Assembly: GCF_018502625.1 (NCBI RefSeq)
Contig: NZ_CP075566.1
Coordinates: 501,001 to 565,000, forward strand
Length of the DNA stretch: 64,000 nucleotides
From: Pseudomonas hormoni
GTDB taxonomy: Bacteria; Pseudomonadota; Gammaproteobacteria; Pseudomonadales; Pseudomonadaceae
Direction of reading: 5' to 3'
Each line of letters opens with the position of its first letter. The first letter of the stretch is position 1. Made by a program: the position numbers and the translations under genes. Shown here piece after piece: positions 18,303 to 27,839 of this stretch. The notes under the pieces were generated by a model, which was given only the letters and a program-made list of their open reading frames with translations, was not told the DNA's origin and made no database searches.

Positions 18303-18982
18303 CCGCCGCCGACACCTTTAGCCTCACCCATGAAGATGCCCAGGCCATCGACGATTGCTGGAATCGCATCGGTATCCACGGCGACAAATCCTGCCCGCTG
18401 CTGATCGACCACATTCACTGCCGCAATTGCGCGGTGTATTCGGCCGCCGCCACGCGTTTGCTTGACCGCTACGCGCTGCAACAGGACGACCGCGGGCAAG
18501 TCGCGGTCGCGGTCGAAAGCGATGTGAAAACCCGCTCGCTGTTGATGTTTCGCCTGGGCGAAGAATGGTTGGGCCTGGCCACTCGCAGCCTGGTGGAAGT
18601 GGCGCCGCTGCAAGCCATCCATTCCCTGCCGCACCAGCGTTCCCGGGCCTTGCTTGGCGTGGCGAATGTACGCGGCGCGCTGGTGGCGTGCCTCTCGCTG
18701 GTGGAACTGCTGGGCCTGGACGCCACCAGCAGCGTGGCTTCAGGCGCGCGCGTGATGCCGCGGATGTTGATCATTGCCGCCCACGGTGGGCCGGTGGTGG
18801 TACCAGTGGATGAGGTCGATGGCATCCATGCCATCGACGAGCACACCCTCGACGCGGCGTCCCGCTCCGGCAGCCAGGCGAGCGCCAAATACACCCGTGG
18901 CGTGTTGCAATTCAAAGGTCGCAGCCTGCGTTGGCTGGATGAAGAACAGCTGCTGTCCGCGGTGACCCGGAGCCTCACATGA
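18299..18982 (+). CDS. wspD: CheW-like coupling protein WspD
   Basis: WspD is the second CheW-type adaptor of the complex (227 residues). An N-terminal extension with two cysteines in CPLLIDHIHCRNC (residues 32-44) precedes the CheW domain (LLMFRLGEEWLGLATRSLVEV, then GVANVRGALVACLSLVELLG). The cysteine/histidine cluster is worth noting as a possible metal- or redox-sensitive site, though no role is established that I know of. The gene overlaps both wspC and wspE by four bases. Confidence 0.93.
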   Translation: MTAADTFSLTHEDAQAIDDCWNRIGIHGDKSCPLLIDHIHCRNCAVYSAAATRLLDRYALQQDDRGQVAVAVESDVKTRSLLMFRLGEEWLGLATRSLVEVAPLQAIHSLPHQRSRALLGVANVRGALVACLSLVELLGLDATSSVASGARVMPRMLIIAAHGGPVVVPVDEVDGIHAIDEHTLDAASRSGSQASAKYTRGVLQFKGRSLRWLDEEQLLSAVTRSLT

Positions 18983-21288
18983 CCCCCGAGCAAATGCGCG
19001 ACGCCTCGTTGCTGGAGCTGTTCAGCCTGGAAGCCGAGGCCCAGACCCTGGTGTTGAGCGCGGGTCTGCTGGCGCTTGAACGCGATCCGACCCAGGCCGA
19101 TCACCTCGAATCGTGCATGCGCGCGGCCCACTCGCTCAAAGGCGCGGCGCGGATCGTCGGGGTCGACGCCGGGGTCAGCGTCGCCCATGTGATGGAAGAT
19201 TGCCTGGTCAGTGCGCAGGAAGGCCGGTTGTATCTGCGGCCCGATCACATTGATGCCTTGCTGCAAGGCACCGATTTGCTGATGCGCATCGCCACACCGA
19301 ACAACGCACTGGCGCCTGCGGAAATCGAGGGCTATGTGGCGCTGATGGCGCGCTTGCTGGATCCGCTGGCACTCGCCGCGCCGATCAGCACGCCGATTGC
19401 GCCGTTCATGACCGGACCAGAAGTCTCATCCGTCGAACTGTTGATTCCAGAAATAGAGCCGATCATCGCCGCGCCGTCAGCGCCCGACGTGCCGGCTGAG
19501 CCCGTCGCATTGCGCAACACCAAACGCACCACCGAAAACGGCGAGCGTGTCCTGCGGGTCACCGCCGAACGCTTGAACAGCCTGCTCGACCTGTCGAGCA
19601 AATCCCTGGTGGAAACCCTGCGGCTCAAACCGCACCTGGCCACCATGCAGCGCTTGAAGCGCATGCAAAACAATGGCCTGCGGGCACTGGAAAACCTCAA
19701 TGTCCACCTCAAGGAGCAGACCTTGAGCCTGGAGGCCCGGGAAGCCCTCGACGATGCTCGCCGGTTGCTGGCGGAATCCCAGCAATTGCTGGTGGAAAAA
19801 AACGCCGAACTGGATGAATTCGCCTGGCAGGCCAGTCAACGGGCGCAGGTGTTATACGATACGGCGCTGGCCTGTCGCATGCGGCCGTTTGCCGATGTGC
19901 TGACCGGGCAAGTGCGCATGGTCCGCGACCTGGGTCGCAGCCTCGGTAAACAGGTACGGCTGGAGATCGAGGGCGAGAAAACCCAGGTCGACCGCGATGT
20001 CCTGGAGAAACTCGAAGCGCCACTGACGCACCTGCTGCGCAACGCCGTCGATCACGGCATCGAATCCCCGGAGCAGCGGCTGCTGGCCGGTAAACCGGAA
20101 GAAGGTTTGATCCGCCTGCGCGCGTCCCATCAGGCAGGCCTGCTGGTGCTGGAACTGAGCGATGACGGCAACGGCGTCGACCTGGAAAAGGTCCGCCGCA
20201 GCATCATCGAACGTCAGTTGTCCCCGCCGGACACCGCCGCGCAGCTGAGCGAAGAGGAACTGCTGACGTTTCTGTTCCTGCCGGGCTTCAGCCTGCGGGA
20301 CAAAGTCACCGAAGTGTCCGGACGCGGCGTCGGCCTGGACGCGGTTCAACACATGGTTCGTCAGTTGCGCGGCGCGGTGGTGCTGGAGCAGACGGCGGGC
20401 GAGGGCAGCCGCTTCCACCTCGAAGTGCCGCTGACGCTGTCGGTGGTGCGCAGCCTGGTGGTGGAAGTCGGCGACGAGGCGTATGCGTTTCCACTGGCTC
20501 ACATCGAGCGCATGTGCGACCTGGAGCCGGCGGACATCGTGCAGGTCGAAGGCCGTCAGCACTTCTGGTACGAGGGCCGGCACGTCGGATTGGTCGCCGC
20601 CAGCCAATTGCTCCAGCGCCCGGCGAGTCAGAACAGTCAGCAAACCCTCAAGGTCGTGGTGATCCGCGAGCGCGATGCGATCTACGGCGTCGCGGTCGAA
20701 CGGTTTATCGGCGAGCGCACGCTGGTGGTTTTGCCGCTGGACGAGCGTCTGGGCAAGGTGCAGGACATTTCCGCCGGCGCCTTGCTCGACGACGGTTCGG
20801 TGGTGCTGATTGTCGACGTCGAAGACATGCTGCGATCCGTGGATAAACTGCTCAATACCGGTCGCCTGGAACGTATTGCCCGCCACAGTAATCAGGCGGT
20901 CGAAGCAGCGCGCAAACGGGTCCTGGTGGTCGACGATTCGCTGACCGTTCGCGAGTTGCAGCGCAAATTGCTGGTCAATCGCGGCTACGACGTGGCCGTG
21001 GCGGTGGATGGCATGGATGGCTGGAACGCCCTGCGTTCGGAGGATTTCGATCTGCTGATTACCGACATCGACATGCCGCGCATGGATGGCATCGAACTGG
21101 TGTCTTTATTGCGCCGGGACAATCGATTGCAATCGCTACCGGTTATGGTGGTGTCCTACAAAGACCGTGAAGAAGACCGTCGTCGTGGACTGGACGCCGG
21201 GGCCGACTATTATCTAGCCAAAGCCAGTTTTCATGACGACGCCCTGCTTGATGCAGTGGTTGAGCTCATCGGAGGAGCGCGAGCATGA
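18979..21288 (+). CDS. wspE: Hybrid histidine kinase WspE (CheA-REC fusion)
   Basis: WspE is the CheA-type kinase that phosphorylates WspR (activating) and WspF. Over 769 residues it has an Hpt domain with the phospho-accepting His51 (HSLKGAARIVG), a dimerisation/HATPase_c module (LRNAVDHGIESPEQR, ELSDDGNGVDL, VSGRGVGLDAV), a CheW-like domain (VVEVGDEAYAFPLAHIERM) and a C-terminal receiver domain with the acceptor Asp in LLITDIDMPRMDG and Lys in VSYKDREEDRR. The C-terminal receiver, probably a phosphate sink, separates WspE from plain CheA. The gene overlaps wspD and wspF by four bases. Confidence 0.96.
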   Translation: MTPEQMRDASLLELFSLEAEAQTLVLSAGLLALERDPTQADHLESCMRAAHSLKGAARIVGVDAGVSVAHVMEDCLVSAQEGRLYLRPDHIDALLQGTDLLMRIATPNNALAPAEIEGYVALMARLLDPLALAAPISTPIAPFMTGPEVSSVELLIPEIEPIIAAPSAPDVPAEPVALRNTKRTTENGERVLRVTAERLNSLLDLSSKSLVETLRLKPHLATMQRLKRMQNNGLRALENLNVHLKEQTLSLEAREALDDARRLLAESQQLLVEKNAELDEFAWQASQRAQVLYDTALACRMRPFADVLTGQVRMVRDLGRSLGKQVRLEIEGEKTQVDRDVLEKLEAPLTHLLRNAVDHGIESPEQRLLAGKPEEGLIRLRASHQAGLLVLELSDDGNGVDLEKVRRSIIERQLSPPDTAAQLSEEELLTFLFLPGFSLRDKVTEVSGRGVGLDAVQHMVRQLRGAVVLEQTAGEGSRFHLEVPLTLSVVRSLVVEVGDEAYAFPLAHIERMCDLEPADIVQVEGRQHFWYEGRHVGLVAASQLLQRPASQNSQQTLKVVVIRERDAIYGVAVERFIGERTLVVLPLDERLGKVQDISAGALLDDGSVVLIVDVEDMLRSVDKLLNTGRLERIARHSNQAVEAARKRVLVVDDSLTVRELQRKLLVNRGYDVAVAVDGMDGWNALRSEDFDLLITDIDMPRMDGIELVSLLRRDNRLQSLPVMVVSYKDREEDRRRGLDAGADYYLAKASFHDDALLDAVVELIGGARA

Positions 21289-22295
21289 AAATCGCAATCG
21301 TCAACGACATGCCCATGGCAATAGAGGCTCTGCGCCGCGCCTTGGCATTTGAACCGGCGCACGAGGTGATCTGGGTCGCCGGCAATGGGGCCGAGGCGGT
21401 ACAACGTTGCGTGGAAAACACCCCGGACCTGATCCTGATGGACCTGATCATGCCGGTGATGGACGGCGTCGAGGCGACCCGGCGGATCATGGCCGAGACG
21501 CCGTGCGCCATTGTGATTGTCACGGTCGACCGCGAGCAGAACGTGCATCGGGTGTTCGAGGCCATGGGGCATGGGGCGCTGGATGTGGTCGATACGCCGG
21601 CGATCGGTGCCGGCAATGCCCAGGAAGCGGCGGCGCCGCTACTGCGCAAGATCCTGAACATCAGCTGGTTGATCGGCGACAAGGGCAATCGGGCGCGACC
21701 CGCGCCGAGTCCGTTGCGCCACTCGGGCTCCCGGCAAAAACTGATCGCCATCGGTTCGTCCGCGGGCGGGCCGGCGGCGCTGGAAGTGCTGCTCAAGGGG
21801 CTGCCGCGAGATTTTTCGGCCGCTATCGTGCTGGTGCAGCACGTCGACCAGGTGTTCGCCGCCGGCATGGCCGAGTGGCTCAGCAGCGCAAGCGGCCTGG
21901 ACGTGCGCCTGGCCCAGGAAGGCGAGCCGCCGCAGGCGGGCACCGTGCTGCTGGCCGGCACCAACCACCATATTCGCTTGTTGAAAAACGGCACGCTGGT
22001 GTACACCGCCGAGCCGGTCAACGAGATCTATCGGCCCTCGATCGATGTGTTTTTCGAGAGCGTGGCCAGTTACTGGAACGGCGATGCCGTGGGTGTTTTG
22101 TTGACCGGCATGGGGCGCGATGGCGCGCAGGGGCTTAAACTCATGCGTCAACAGGGCTACCTGACCATCGCTCAGGACCAACAAAGCAGTGCGGTGTATG
22201 GCATGCCGAAAGCGGCAGCGGCCATCGACGCGGCTGTGGAGATTCGCCCGCTGGACAGAATAGCGCCACGATTGCTGGAGATCTTCACCAAATGA
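21285..22295 (+). CDS. wspF: CheB-type methylesterase WspF
   Basis: WspF removes methyl groups from WspA and resets the system; loss-of-function mutations in it are a classic cause of hyperactive WspR and wrinkly/rugose colonies. The 336-residue protein has a receiver domain (Asp53 in LILMDLIMPVMDG), a linker, and the CheB esterase domain with IGSSAGGPAAL, LVQHVDQVFAAG and the catalytic LLTGMGRDGAQGL. All active-site segments appear intact, so no wrinkly-spreader lesion is evident here. The start overlaps the wspE stop (ATGA). Confidence 0.95.
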   Translation: MKIAIVNDMPMAIEALRRALAFEPAHEVIWVAGNGAEAVQRCVENTPDLILMDLIMPVMDGVEATRRIMAETPCAIVIVTVDREQNVHRVFEAMGHGALDVVDTPAIGAGNAQEAAAPLLRKILNISWLIGDKGNRARPAPSPLRHSGSRQKLIAIGSSAGGPAALEVLLKGLPRDFSAAIVLVQHVDQVFAAGMAEWLSSASGLDVRLAQEGEPPQAGTVLLAGTNHHIRLLKNGTLVYTAEPVNEIYRPSIDVFFESVASYWNGDAVGVLLTGMGRDGAQGLKLMRQQGYLTIAQDQQSSAVYGMPKAAAAIDAAVEIRPLDRIAPRLLEIFTK

Positions 22296-22343
22296 CTACG
22301 CTTAGCAGCAATCCTGGACCAGGCAGTACTCAGGTGACCGCAC

Positions 22344-23345
22344 ATGAATGACATAAAGCTCGACGGCTTCAAGACCGACGAAAATGCCGCCATGGTGTTG
22401 TTGGTGGACGATCAGGCCATGATCGGCGAGGCGGTGCGCCGCGGGTTGTCGAATGAAGAAAACATCGACTTCCACTTCTGCGCCGACCCACATCAGGCGA
22501 TTGCGCAGGCCATCCGGATCAAACCGACCGTGATCCTCCAGGATCTGGTCATGCCCGGCCTCGACGGCCTGAGCCTGGTGCGCGAGTACCGTAATCACCC
22601 GGCCACCAAGGATATTCCGATCATTGTGCTGTCGACCAAGGAAGACCCGCTGATCAAAAGCGCGGCGTTCGCGGCCGGGGCCAATGATTACCTGGTCAAG
22701 CTGCCGGACAACATCGAGCTGGTGGCGCGCATCCGCTATCACTCGCGCTCCTACATGACCCTGCTGCAACGCGACGCGGCGTACCGCGCGTTGCGGGTCA
22801 GCCAGCAGCAATTGCTCGACACCAACCTGGTGCTGCAACGGCTGATGAACTCGGACGGCCTGACCGGGTTGTCCAATCGCCGTCACTTCGACGAATACCT
22901 GGAGCTGGAGTGGCGCCGTTCGTTGCGTGATCAGAGCCAACTGTCGTTGCTGATGATCGATGTGGACTACTTCAAGTCCTACAACGACAGCTTTGGCCAC
23001 CTCGAAGGCGACGAAGCCTTGCGCAAGGTCGCTACAGCCATCCGTGACGCCAGCGCCCGGCCTTCGGACCTGCCGGCCCGTTATGGCGGTGAAGAGTTTG
23101 TCCTGGTGCTGCCCAATACCACACCGGGTGGAGCGCGACTGGTGGCGGAAAAGCTCCGCCTGACCGTGGAGGCGCTGAAGATCCCTCACATTTTCCCCTG
23201 CGAAGGCTCAAGCCTGACCATCAGCATCGGCCTGTCGACCATGATCCCGCAGCCGGGCAGCGATAGCCGGCAATTGATCTCGGCGGCTGACAAGGGGCTG
23301 TACCTGGCGAAGAACAATGGGCGTAATCAAGTCGGCATCGAGTAA
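22344..23345 (+). CDS. wspR: Diguanylate cyclase response regulator WspR
   Basis: WspR is the output of the pathway: when its receiver is phosphorylated by WspE it clusters and makes cyclic-di-GMP from GTP, promoting exopolysaccharide and biofilm. The 333-residue protein has a receiver domain (VDD at 21-23, acceptor Asp67 in ILQDLVMPG, Lys in VLSTKEDP), a helical stalk (about 130-168) and a GGDEF domain with GGEEF at 248-252. The inhibitory I-site RPSD (239-242) lies five residues before GGEEF, so product inhibition is expected. It follows wspF after 48 bases, with AGGTGA ahead of the ATG. Confidence 0.96.
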   Translation: MNDIKLDGFKTDENAAMVLLVDDQAMIGEAVRRGLSNEENIDFHFCADPHQAIAQAIRIKPTVILQDLVMPGLDGLSLVREYRNHPATKDIPIIVLSTKEDPLIKSAAFAAGANDYLVKLPDNIELVARIRYHSRSYMTLLQRDAAYRALRVSQQQLLDTNLVLQRLMNSDGLTGLSNRRHFDEYLELEWRRSLRDQSQLSLLMIDVDYFKSYNDSFGHLEGDEALRKVATAIRDASARPSDLPARYGGEEFVLVLPNTTPGGARLVAEKLRLTVEALKIPHIFPCEGSSLTISIGLSTMIPQPGSDSRQLISAADKGLYLAKNNGRNQVGIE

Positions 23346-23379
23346 CTTCCGACCGCATCTCCTGGCTGGCAAATACCCC

Positions 23380-23484
23380 TGTGGCGAGGGAGCTTGCTCC
23401 CGCTGGGTCGCGCAGCGGCCCCTCTTATCCGCAAAAAGAAGGGGACTGCTACGCAGTCCAGCGGGAGCAAGCTCCCTCGCCACA
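23380..23484. repeat. REPIN (GGAGCTTGCTCC type)
   Basis: TGTGGCGAGGGAGCTTGCTC and its mirror GAGCAAGCTCCCTCGCCACA bracket an inner pair (GGGTCGCGCAGCGGCCC). It lies between wspR and the prfB promoter region and may act at the 3' end of the wsp transcript. Confidence 0.92.
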
Positions 23485-23558
23485 GATTTGCTCGGCGTTG
23501 GCTTTAATCATTCGCTGCTAAAGCCGCCAGGCGGGCTGCCGTGACAGTCTGATTACGT

Positions 23559-23564
23559 TATACT
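23559..23564 (+). promoter_or_regulatory. Candidate -10 element (TATACT) upstream of prfB
   Basis: TATACT sits 40 bases before the prfB ATG, directly after the REPIN-containing spacer. The -35 position carries only a poor match, so the call rests on position and the -10 hexamer. Confidence 0.4.
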
Positions 23565-23603
23565 CGCCGGCTTTCAAAAGTTCGCCAACGAGTGCTGCCC
23601 GCC

Positions 23604-24699
23604 ATGGAAATCAACCCGATCCTTAACAGTATCAAGGACCTGTCCGAGCGCTCCGAAACTATTCGGGGGTATCTTTGACTACGATCAAAAGCATGAGCGT
23701 CTGACTGAAGTCAATCGCGAGCTTGAAGATCCGTCTGTCTGGAACAACCCGTCGTACGCTCAGGAACTGGGCCGCGAGCGGTCCCTGCTGGCGCAGATCG
23801 TCGAAACCCTCGACGAAATGCACACCGGCCTGGCCGACGCCAAAGACCTGCTGCTGATGTCCGCAGAGGAAGAAGACCAGGCCGCCGTCGATGACGTCGC
23901 CGCCGAAGTCGAGCGTCTGCGCGAGTCCCTGGAAAAACTCGAATTCCGACGCATGTTCAGCGGTGAAATGGACGCCAACAACGCCTACCTGGACATCCAG
24001 GCCGGCTCCGGCGGCACCGAGGCCCAGGACTGGGCCAACATCCTGCTGCGCATGTACCTGCGCTGGGCTGACAAACGCGGTTTCGACGCGACCATCATGG
24101 AACTGTCGGCCGGTGAAGTCGCCGGGATCAAGGGCGCCACCGTGCACATCAAGGGCGAATACGCCTTTGGCTGGCTGCGTACCGAAATCGGCGTGCACCG
24201 TCTGGTGCGCAAGAGCCCGTACGACTCGGGCAACCGCCGTCACACCTCGTTCTCGGCCGTGTTCGTGTCGCCGGAAATCGATGACAACATCGAAATCGAC
24301 ATCAACCCGTCGGACCTGCGCATCGACACCTACCGCTCCTCCGGTGCCGGTGGTCAGCACGTAAACACCACCGACTCGGCCGTACGGATTACCCACGTAC
24401 CGACCAACACCGTGGTCAGCTGCCAGAACGAACGCTCCCAGCACGCCAACAAAGACACCGCGATGAAAATGTTGCGGGCGCGCTTGTACGAGCAGGAAGT
24501 GCAGAAACGCAACGCCGCCTCGCAAGCCCTGGAAGAGACCAAGTCGGACATCGGCTGGGGTCACCAGATTCGCTCCTACGTACTCGATGCGTCGCGAATC
24601 AAGGATTTGCGCACTAACATCGAACGCAGCGACTGCGACAAGGTGCTCGACGGCGACATCGACGAATACCTGGTGGCCAGCCTGAAACAAGGCTTGTAA
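23604..24699 (+). CDS. prfB: Peptide chain release factor 2, expressed by programmed +1 frameshift
   Basis: RF2 recognises UGA and UAA stop codons and releases the finished peptide. The coding sequence is join(23604..23675, 23677..24699): 24 codons lead to an in-frame TGA at 23676-23678, where the ribosome slips +1 on CTT and continues, giving 364 residues. The peptide-release motif GGQ is at 249-251 ([11 protein letters not shown]). The anticodon-like tripeptide position reads SPY (204-206) rather than the textbook SPF. An apparent shorter gene starting at 23818 is only the second frame. lysS follows after 71 bases, as in many gammaproteobacteria. Confidence 0.96.
23664..23679 (+). promoter_or_regulatory. 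prfB: prfB autoregulatory +1 frameshift site
   Basis: The sequence CGG GGG TAT CTT TGA C contains an internal Shine-Dalgarno-like GGGGG, three bases of spacing, the slippery CTT and the poorly terminating UGA-C context. When RF2 is scarce the ribosome pauses at UGA and shifts +1, making more RF2. Relative to the E. coli site the only change I see is CGG in place of AGG at the first codon. Confidence 0.95.
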
Positions 24700-24718
24700 C
24701 CCGCCAGTCAAGACCTCA

Positions 24719-24740
24719 AGTCCCCCGTCATCGGCGGGGG
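24719..24740 (+). other. Hairpin in the prfB-lysS spacer
   Basis: CCCCCG and CGGGGG pair around a seven-base loop between the prfB stop and lysS. There is no T-run after it, so it is not a standard terminator; it may influence readthrough or message stability between the two genes. Confidence 0.4.
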
Positions 24741-24770
24741 CAACGAACCTGTGATGGAATTTTTAAAGAC

Positions 24771-26273
24771 ATGAGCGACCTAGAACTCGACCCGCAAGCC
24801 CTGCAACAGGAAGAAAACTCCCTGATCGCCCTGCGCAAGGAAAAGCTGGCTGCCGAGCGCGCCAAGGGCAATGCCTTCCCCAACGACTTCCGCCGCGAAA
24901 ACTACTGCGATCAACTGCAGAAACAATACGCGGACAAGACCAAGGAAGAGCTGGCAGAGGCTGCGATCCCGGTCAAGGTTGCCGGTCGCATCATGCTCAA
25001 CCGTGGCTCGTTCATGGTGATCCAGGACATGACCGGACGAATCCAGGTCTACGTCAACCGCAAGACCCTGTCCGAAGAAACCCTGGCCGCGGTGAAAACC
25101 TGGGACATGGGCGACATCATTGCTGCCGAAGGTACCCTGGCCCGTTCCGGCAAAGGCGACCTGTACGTTGAAATGACCAGCGTGCGCCTGCTGACCAAAT
25201 CCCTGCGCCCGCTGCCGGACAAGCACCACGGCCTGACCGACACCGAACAGCGCTACCGTCAGCGCTACGTTGACCTGATCGTCAACGAAGACGTGCGCCA
25301 GACTTTCCGCGTGCGTTCGCAAGTCATTGCCCACATCCGCAGCTTCCTGATGAAGCGTGACTTCCTGGAAGTGGAAACGCCAATGCTGCAAACCATTCCG
25401 GGCGGCGCGGCAGCCAAGCCGTTCGAAACCCACCACAACGCCTTGGACATGGGCATGTTCCTGCGTATCGCGCCGGAGCTGTACCTCAAGCGCCTGGTGG
25501 TCGGTGGTTTTGAAAAGGTGTTCGAGATCAACCGCAACTTCCGTAACGAAGGCGTTTCGACTCGTCACAACCCTGAATTCACCATGTTGGAGTTCTACCA
25601 GGCTTACGCCGACTATGAAGACAACATGGACCTGACCGAAGAACTGTTCCGCGAACTGGCTCAGCTGGTTCTGGGCAGCACTGACGTGCCGTACGGCGAC
25701 AAAGTGTTCCACTTCGGCGAACCGTTCGTGCGCCTGTCGGTGTTCGACTCGATCCTCAAGTACAACCCCGAGCTGACTGCCGATGATCTGAATGACATCG
25801 ACAAGGCCCGCACCATCGCCAAGAAAGCCGGCGCCAAGGTGCTGGGCTTCGAAGGCCTGGGCAAGCTGCAGGTGATGATTTTCGAAGAGCTGGTCGAGCA
25901 CAAGCTGGAGCAGCCGCACTTCATCACCCAGTACCCGTTCGAAGTGTCGCCGCTGGCCCGTCGTAACGACGACAACCCGAACGTCACCGACCGTTTCGAG
26001 CTGTTCATCGGCGGCCGTGAAATCGCCAACGCCTACTCCGAGTTGAACGACGCGGAAGACCAGGCCGAGCGTTTCATGGCGCAGGTGGCCGACAAGGACG
26101 CCGGCGACGACGAAGCGATGCACTACGACGCCGATTTCGTTCGCGCGCTGGAGTACGGCATGCCGCCAACGGCGGGTGAAGGGATCGGCATCGACCGCCT
26201 GGTGATGTTGCTGACCAACTCCCCGTCGATCCGCGACGTGATCCTGTTCCCGCACATGCGGCCGCAAGCGTAA
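24771..26273 (+). CDS. lysS: Lysyl-tRNA synthetase (class II)
   Basis: LysS charges tRNA-Lys with lysine. The 500-residue product has the N-terminal anticodon-binding OB fold (residues 60-155, [20 protein letters not shown]) and the class II catalytic domain with motif 1 ([18 protein letters not shown]), motif 2 ([20 protein letters not shown]) and motif 3 ([14 protein letters not shown]). Length and motifs are those of a complete bacterial LysRS. It is downstream of prfB and ends with a strong terminator. A long antisense ORF over the same span is a shadow of the GC-biased codons. Confidence 0.97.
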   Translation: MSDLELDPQALQQEENSLIALRKEKLAAERAKGNAFPNDFRRENYCDQLQKQYADKTKEELAEAAIPVKVAGRIMLNRGSFMVIQDMTGRIQVYVNRKTLSEETLAAVKTWDMGDIIAAEGTLARSGKGDLYVEMTSVRLLTKSLRPLPDKHHGLTDTEQRYRQRYVDLIVNEDVRQTFRVRSQVIAHIRSFLMKRDFLEVETPMLQTIPGGAAAKPFETHHNALDMGMFLRIAPELYLKRLVVGGFEKVFEINRNFRNEGVSTRHNPEFTMLEFYQAYADYEDNMDLTEELFRELAQLVLGSTDVPYGDKVFHFGEPFVRLSVFDSILKYNPELTADDLNDIDKARTIAKKAGAKVLGFEGLGKLQVMIFEELVEHKLEQPHFITQYPFEVSPLARRNDDNPNVTDRFELFIGGREIANAYSELNDAEDQAERFMAQVADKDAGDDEAMHYDADFVRALEYGMPPTAGEGIGIDRLVMLLTNSPSIRDVILFPHMRPQA

Positions 26274-26284
26274 GTGTTTCAACT

Positions 26285-26313
26285 AAAAAGCCGCCTGAAA
26301 TGGGCGGCTTTTT
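26285..26313 (+). terminator. Rho-independent terminator after lysS
   Basis: AAAAAGCCGCC and GGGCGGCTTTTT form an 11-base-pair stem with a six-base loop, ending in a T-run, 12 bases after the lysS stop. Confidence 0.9.
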
Positions 26314-26375
26314 ATTGCCTGTCTGGTACAAACGTATCAATTGGTTACTTTTGAAGTAAGAGAGGAATACCTGCC

Positions 26376-27092
26376 GTGAATCGCGCAATGGCTCTAGAAG
26401 GTGCAGCGGGTATCGCCACTGCGGTCGCTGAAAGCGTTCAGTACCAGGGCCGCAAGGCCAGCCGCCAGGGCAGTGAGCAGCGTCGACAGGACATTCTCGA
26501 TGCCGCCATGCGCATTGTCGTGCGCGATGGCGTGCGGGCCGTGCGTCACCGTGCGGTGGCCGCCGAAGCCTGTGTGCCGCTGTCGGCCACCACTTACTAT
26601 TTCAAGGATATCGATGACCTGCTCACCGATACCTTCGCCCAATACGTGGAGCGCAGCGCGGCGTTCATGGCCAAGTTGTGGGTGAACAACGAGGGCCTGC
26701 TGCGCGCGATGGTCGTCAGCGGCGACGGCAGTCCCGAGTCGCGCTCGCAACTGGCGGACGATATTGCGCGGTTGATGGCGGACTATGTCCATCGGCAACT
26801 GATCAACCGCCGCGAACATTTGATGGCCGAGCAAGCGTTCCGTCAGGAAGCGCTACTCAACCCTCGTCTGGCGGAGCTGGTGCGCTCGCACCAGCAGATT
26901 CTCCTGCAGGGCACGTGTCAGCTTTTCCAGGTTTTGGGTTCCCGTGAACCCCATCAAGATGCCAAAGTGTTGACGGCGATTATCGGACGGATGGAATATC
27001 AGGGCCTGCTCAACGACGCCGAGCCGGCCGCCGAAGCCGAAATGCTCGGTATCCTGACGCGGTACATGCATTTGGTATTGGCGTCGGTGTAA
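26376..27092 (+). CDS. TetR-family transcriptional regulator
   Basis: The 238-residue protein has an unusual ~35-residue N-terminal extension before the TetR DNA-binding domain (RRQDILDAAMRIVVRDGVRA, then helix-turn-helix AVAAEACVPLSATTYYFKDI). The C-terminal part is helical with no recognisable ligand signature. GTG at 26376 is preceded by AGAGGA and is preferred; ATG at 26388 is possible. It corresponds in position to the TetR gene downstream of lysS in P. aeruginosa. Its target is unknown; the lipoprotein and DUF1704 genes downstream are separated from it by a REPIN. Confidence 0.88.
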   Translation: MNRAMALEGAAGIATAVAESVQYQGRKASRQGSEQRRQDILDAAMRIVVRDGVRAVRHRAVAAEACVPLSATTYYFKDIDDLLTDTFAQYVERSAAFMAKLWVNNEGLLRAMVVSGDGSPESRSQLADDIARLMADYVHRQLINRREHLMAEQAFRQEALLNPRLAELVRSHQQILLQGTCQLFQVLGSREPHQDAKVLTAIIGRMEYQGLLNDAEPAAEAEMLGILTRYMHLVLASV

Positions 27093-27110
27093 ACCCGGAG
27101 TGCACCGCGC

Positions 27111-27206
27111 CCTGTAGGAGCAAGGCTTGCCCGCGAAGGCGATATGTCAGTCAACATAGATGTTGAATGTTAAACCGCCTTCGCGGGCAAGCCTCGCTCC
27201 TACAGG
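27111..27206. repeat. REPIN
   Basis: CCTGTAGGAGCAAGGCTTGC at the left and GCAAGCCTCGCTCCTACAGG at the right, between the TetR gene and a lipoprotein gene. Confidence 0.9.
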
Positions 27207-27248
27207 GGCGGTGTTCTTTCGGGGAAGCTTGTTCATAGGGAGTGTTGA

Positions 27249-27803
27249 ATGAAAGCCTGGCGCGTCGTTGTGATCGCCTTGTCGTTCCTGCTGCTCAGTG
27301 GCTGCCTGGTGACCTTCAAGGAGCCACTGTCCACGAGCGACCCCGCGCCCAAGGGATTGCTCGGCAAATGGACCAGCACCAACGCCTGGGGCGAGCCGAT
27401 GAACCTGGAGCTGACGCGCATCGGCGACAATCGCTATCAGGCGGTCAGCTACTTCAAGGCCAAGCCCAAGGAACGCGAAGCCTATCCCTTCACTGTCTCG
27501 CGCCATGGAAGCCGCTGGTACCTGTCGGCGAAAGTGCCGGCGCAGTTCGGCGGGCATTTCACCATTGCCGGTTTTGAACTCACCGACAAGCATGAACTGG
27601 TGGTCTACAACCTCGACCTCGAGCAGATCAACCAGGCCCTGGGGCAGAAAGCCCTCAGCGGTGAAGGTTTCCAGACCGACGATGGCGATGGCGTGCTGAT
27701 CAACACCAACATGGATCAGGTCTTCGCTTACCTCGATGATCCGGCCAATTCCGACGTATTCGTCGAGGCCGTGCGCTATCAGCGCCTGGCCAAAGCCAAG
27801 TAA
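27249..27803 (+). CDS. Predicted lipoprotein, unknown function
   Basis: The 184-residue product has a type II signal peptide with lipobox LLLSGC and lipidated Cys19. The mature protein is predicted soluble and beta-rich, with the segment GLLGKWTSTNAWGEPMNLEL near its start and no catalytic motif I recognise. It precedes the DUF1704 gene by 36 bases on the same strand, and the same pair occurs in P. aeruginosa by recalled gene order, so the two may work together. Aspartate at +2 is absent (Cys-Leu-Val), so outer-membrane sorting is expected. Confidence 0.8.
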   Translation: MKAWRVVVIALSFLLLSGCLVTFKEPLSTSDPAPKGLLGKWTSTNAWGEPMNLELTRIGDNRYQAVSYFKAKPKEREAYPFTVSRHGSRWYLSAKVPAQFGGHFTIAGFELTDKHELVVYNLDLEQINQALGQKALSGEGFQTDDGDGVLINTNMDQVFAYLDDPANSDVFVEAVRYQRLAKAK

Positions 27804-27839
27804 ACCCAGCACATAACGGTTTTTCTACAGGAGTTTCGG

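Noticed and set aside
23818..24699. A separate 293-residue release-factor-like gene
   Set aside because: It is the second frame of prfB; the first 24 codons and the TGA frameshift site at 23676 account for the apparent split.
24780..26282. A 500-codon ORF on the minus strand opposite lysS
   Set aside because: It mirrors lysS exactly, has low-complexity His/Gln/Val-rich sequence and no family match; antisense openness is expected from GC-rich third positions.
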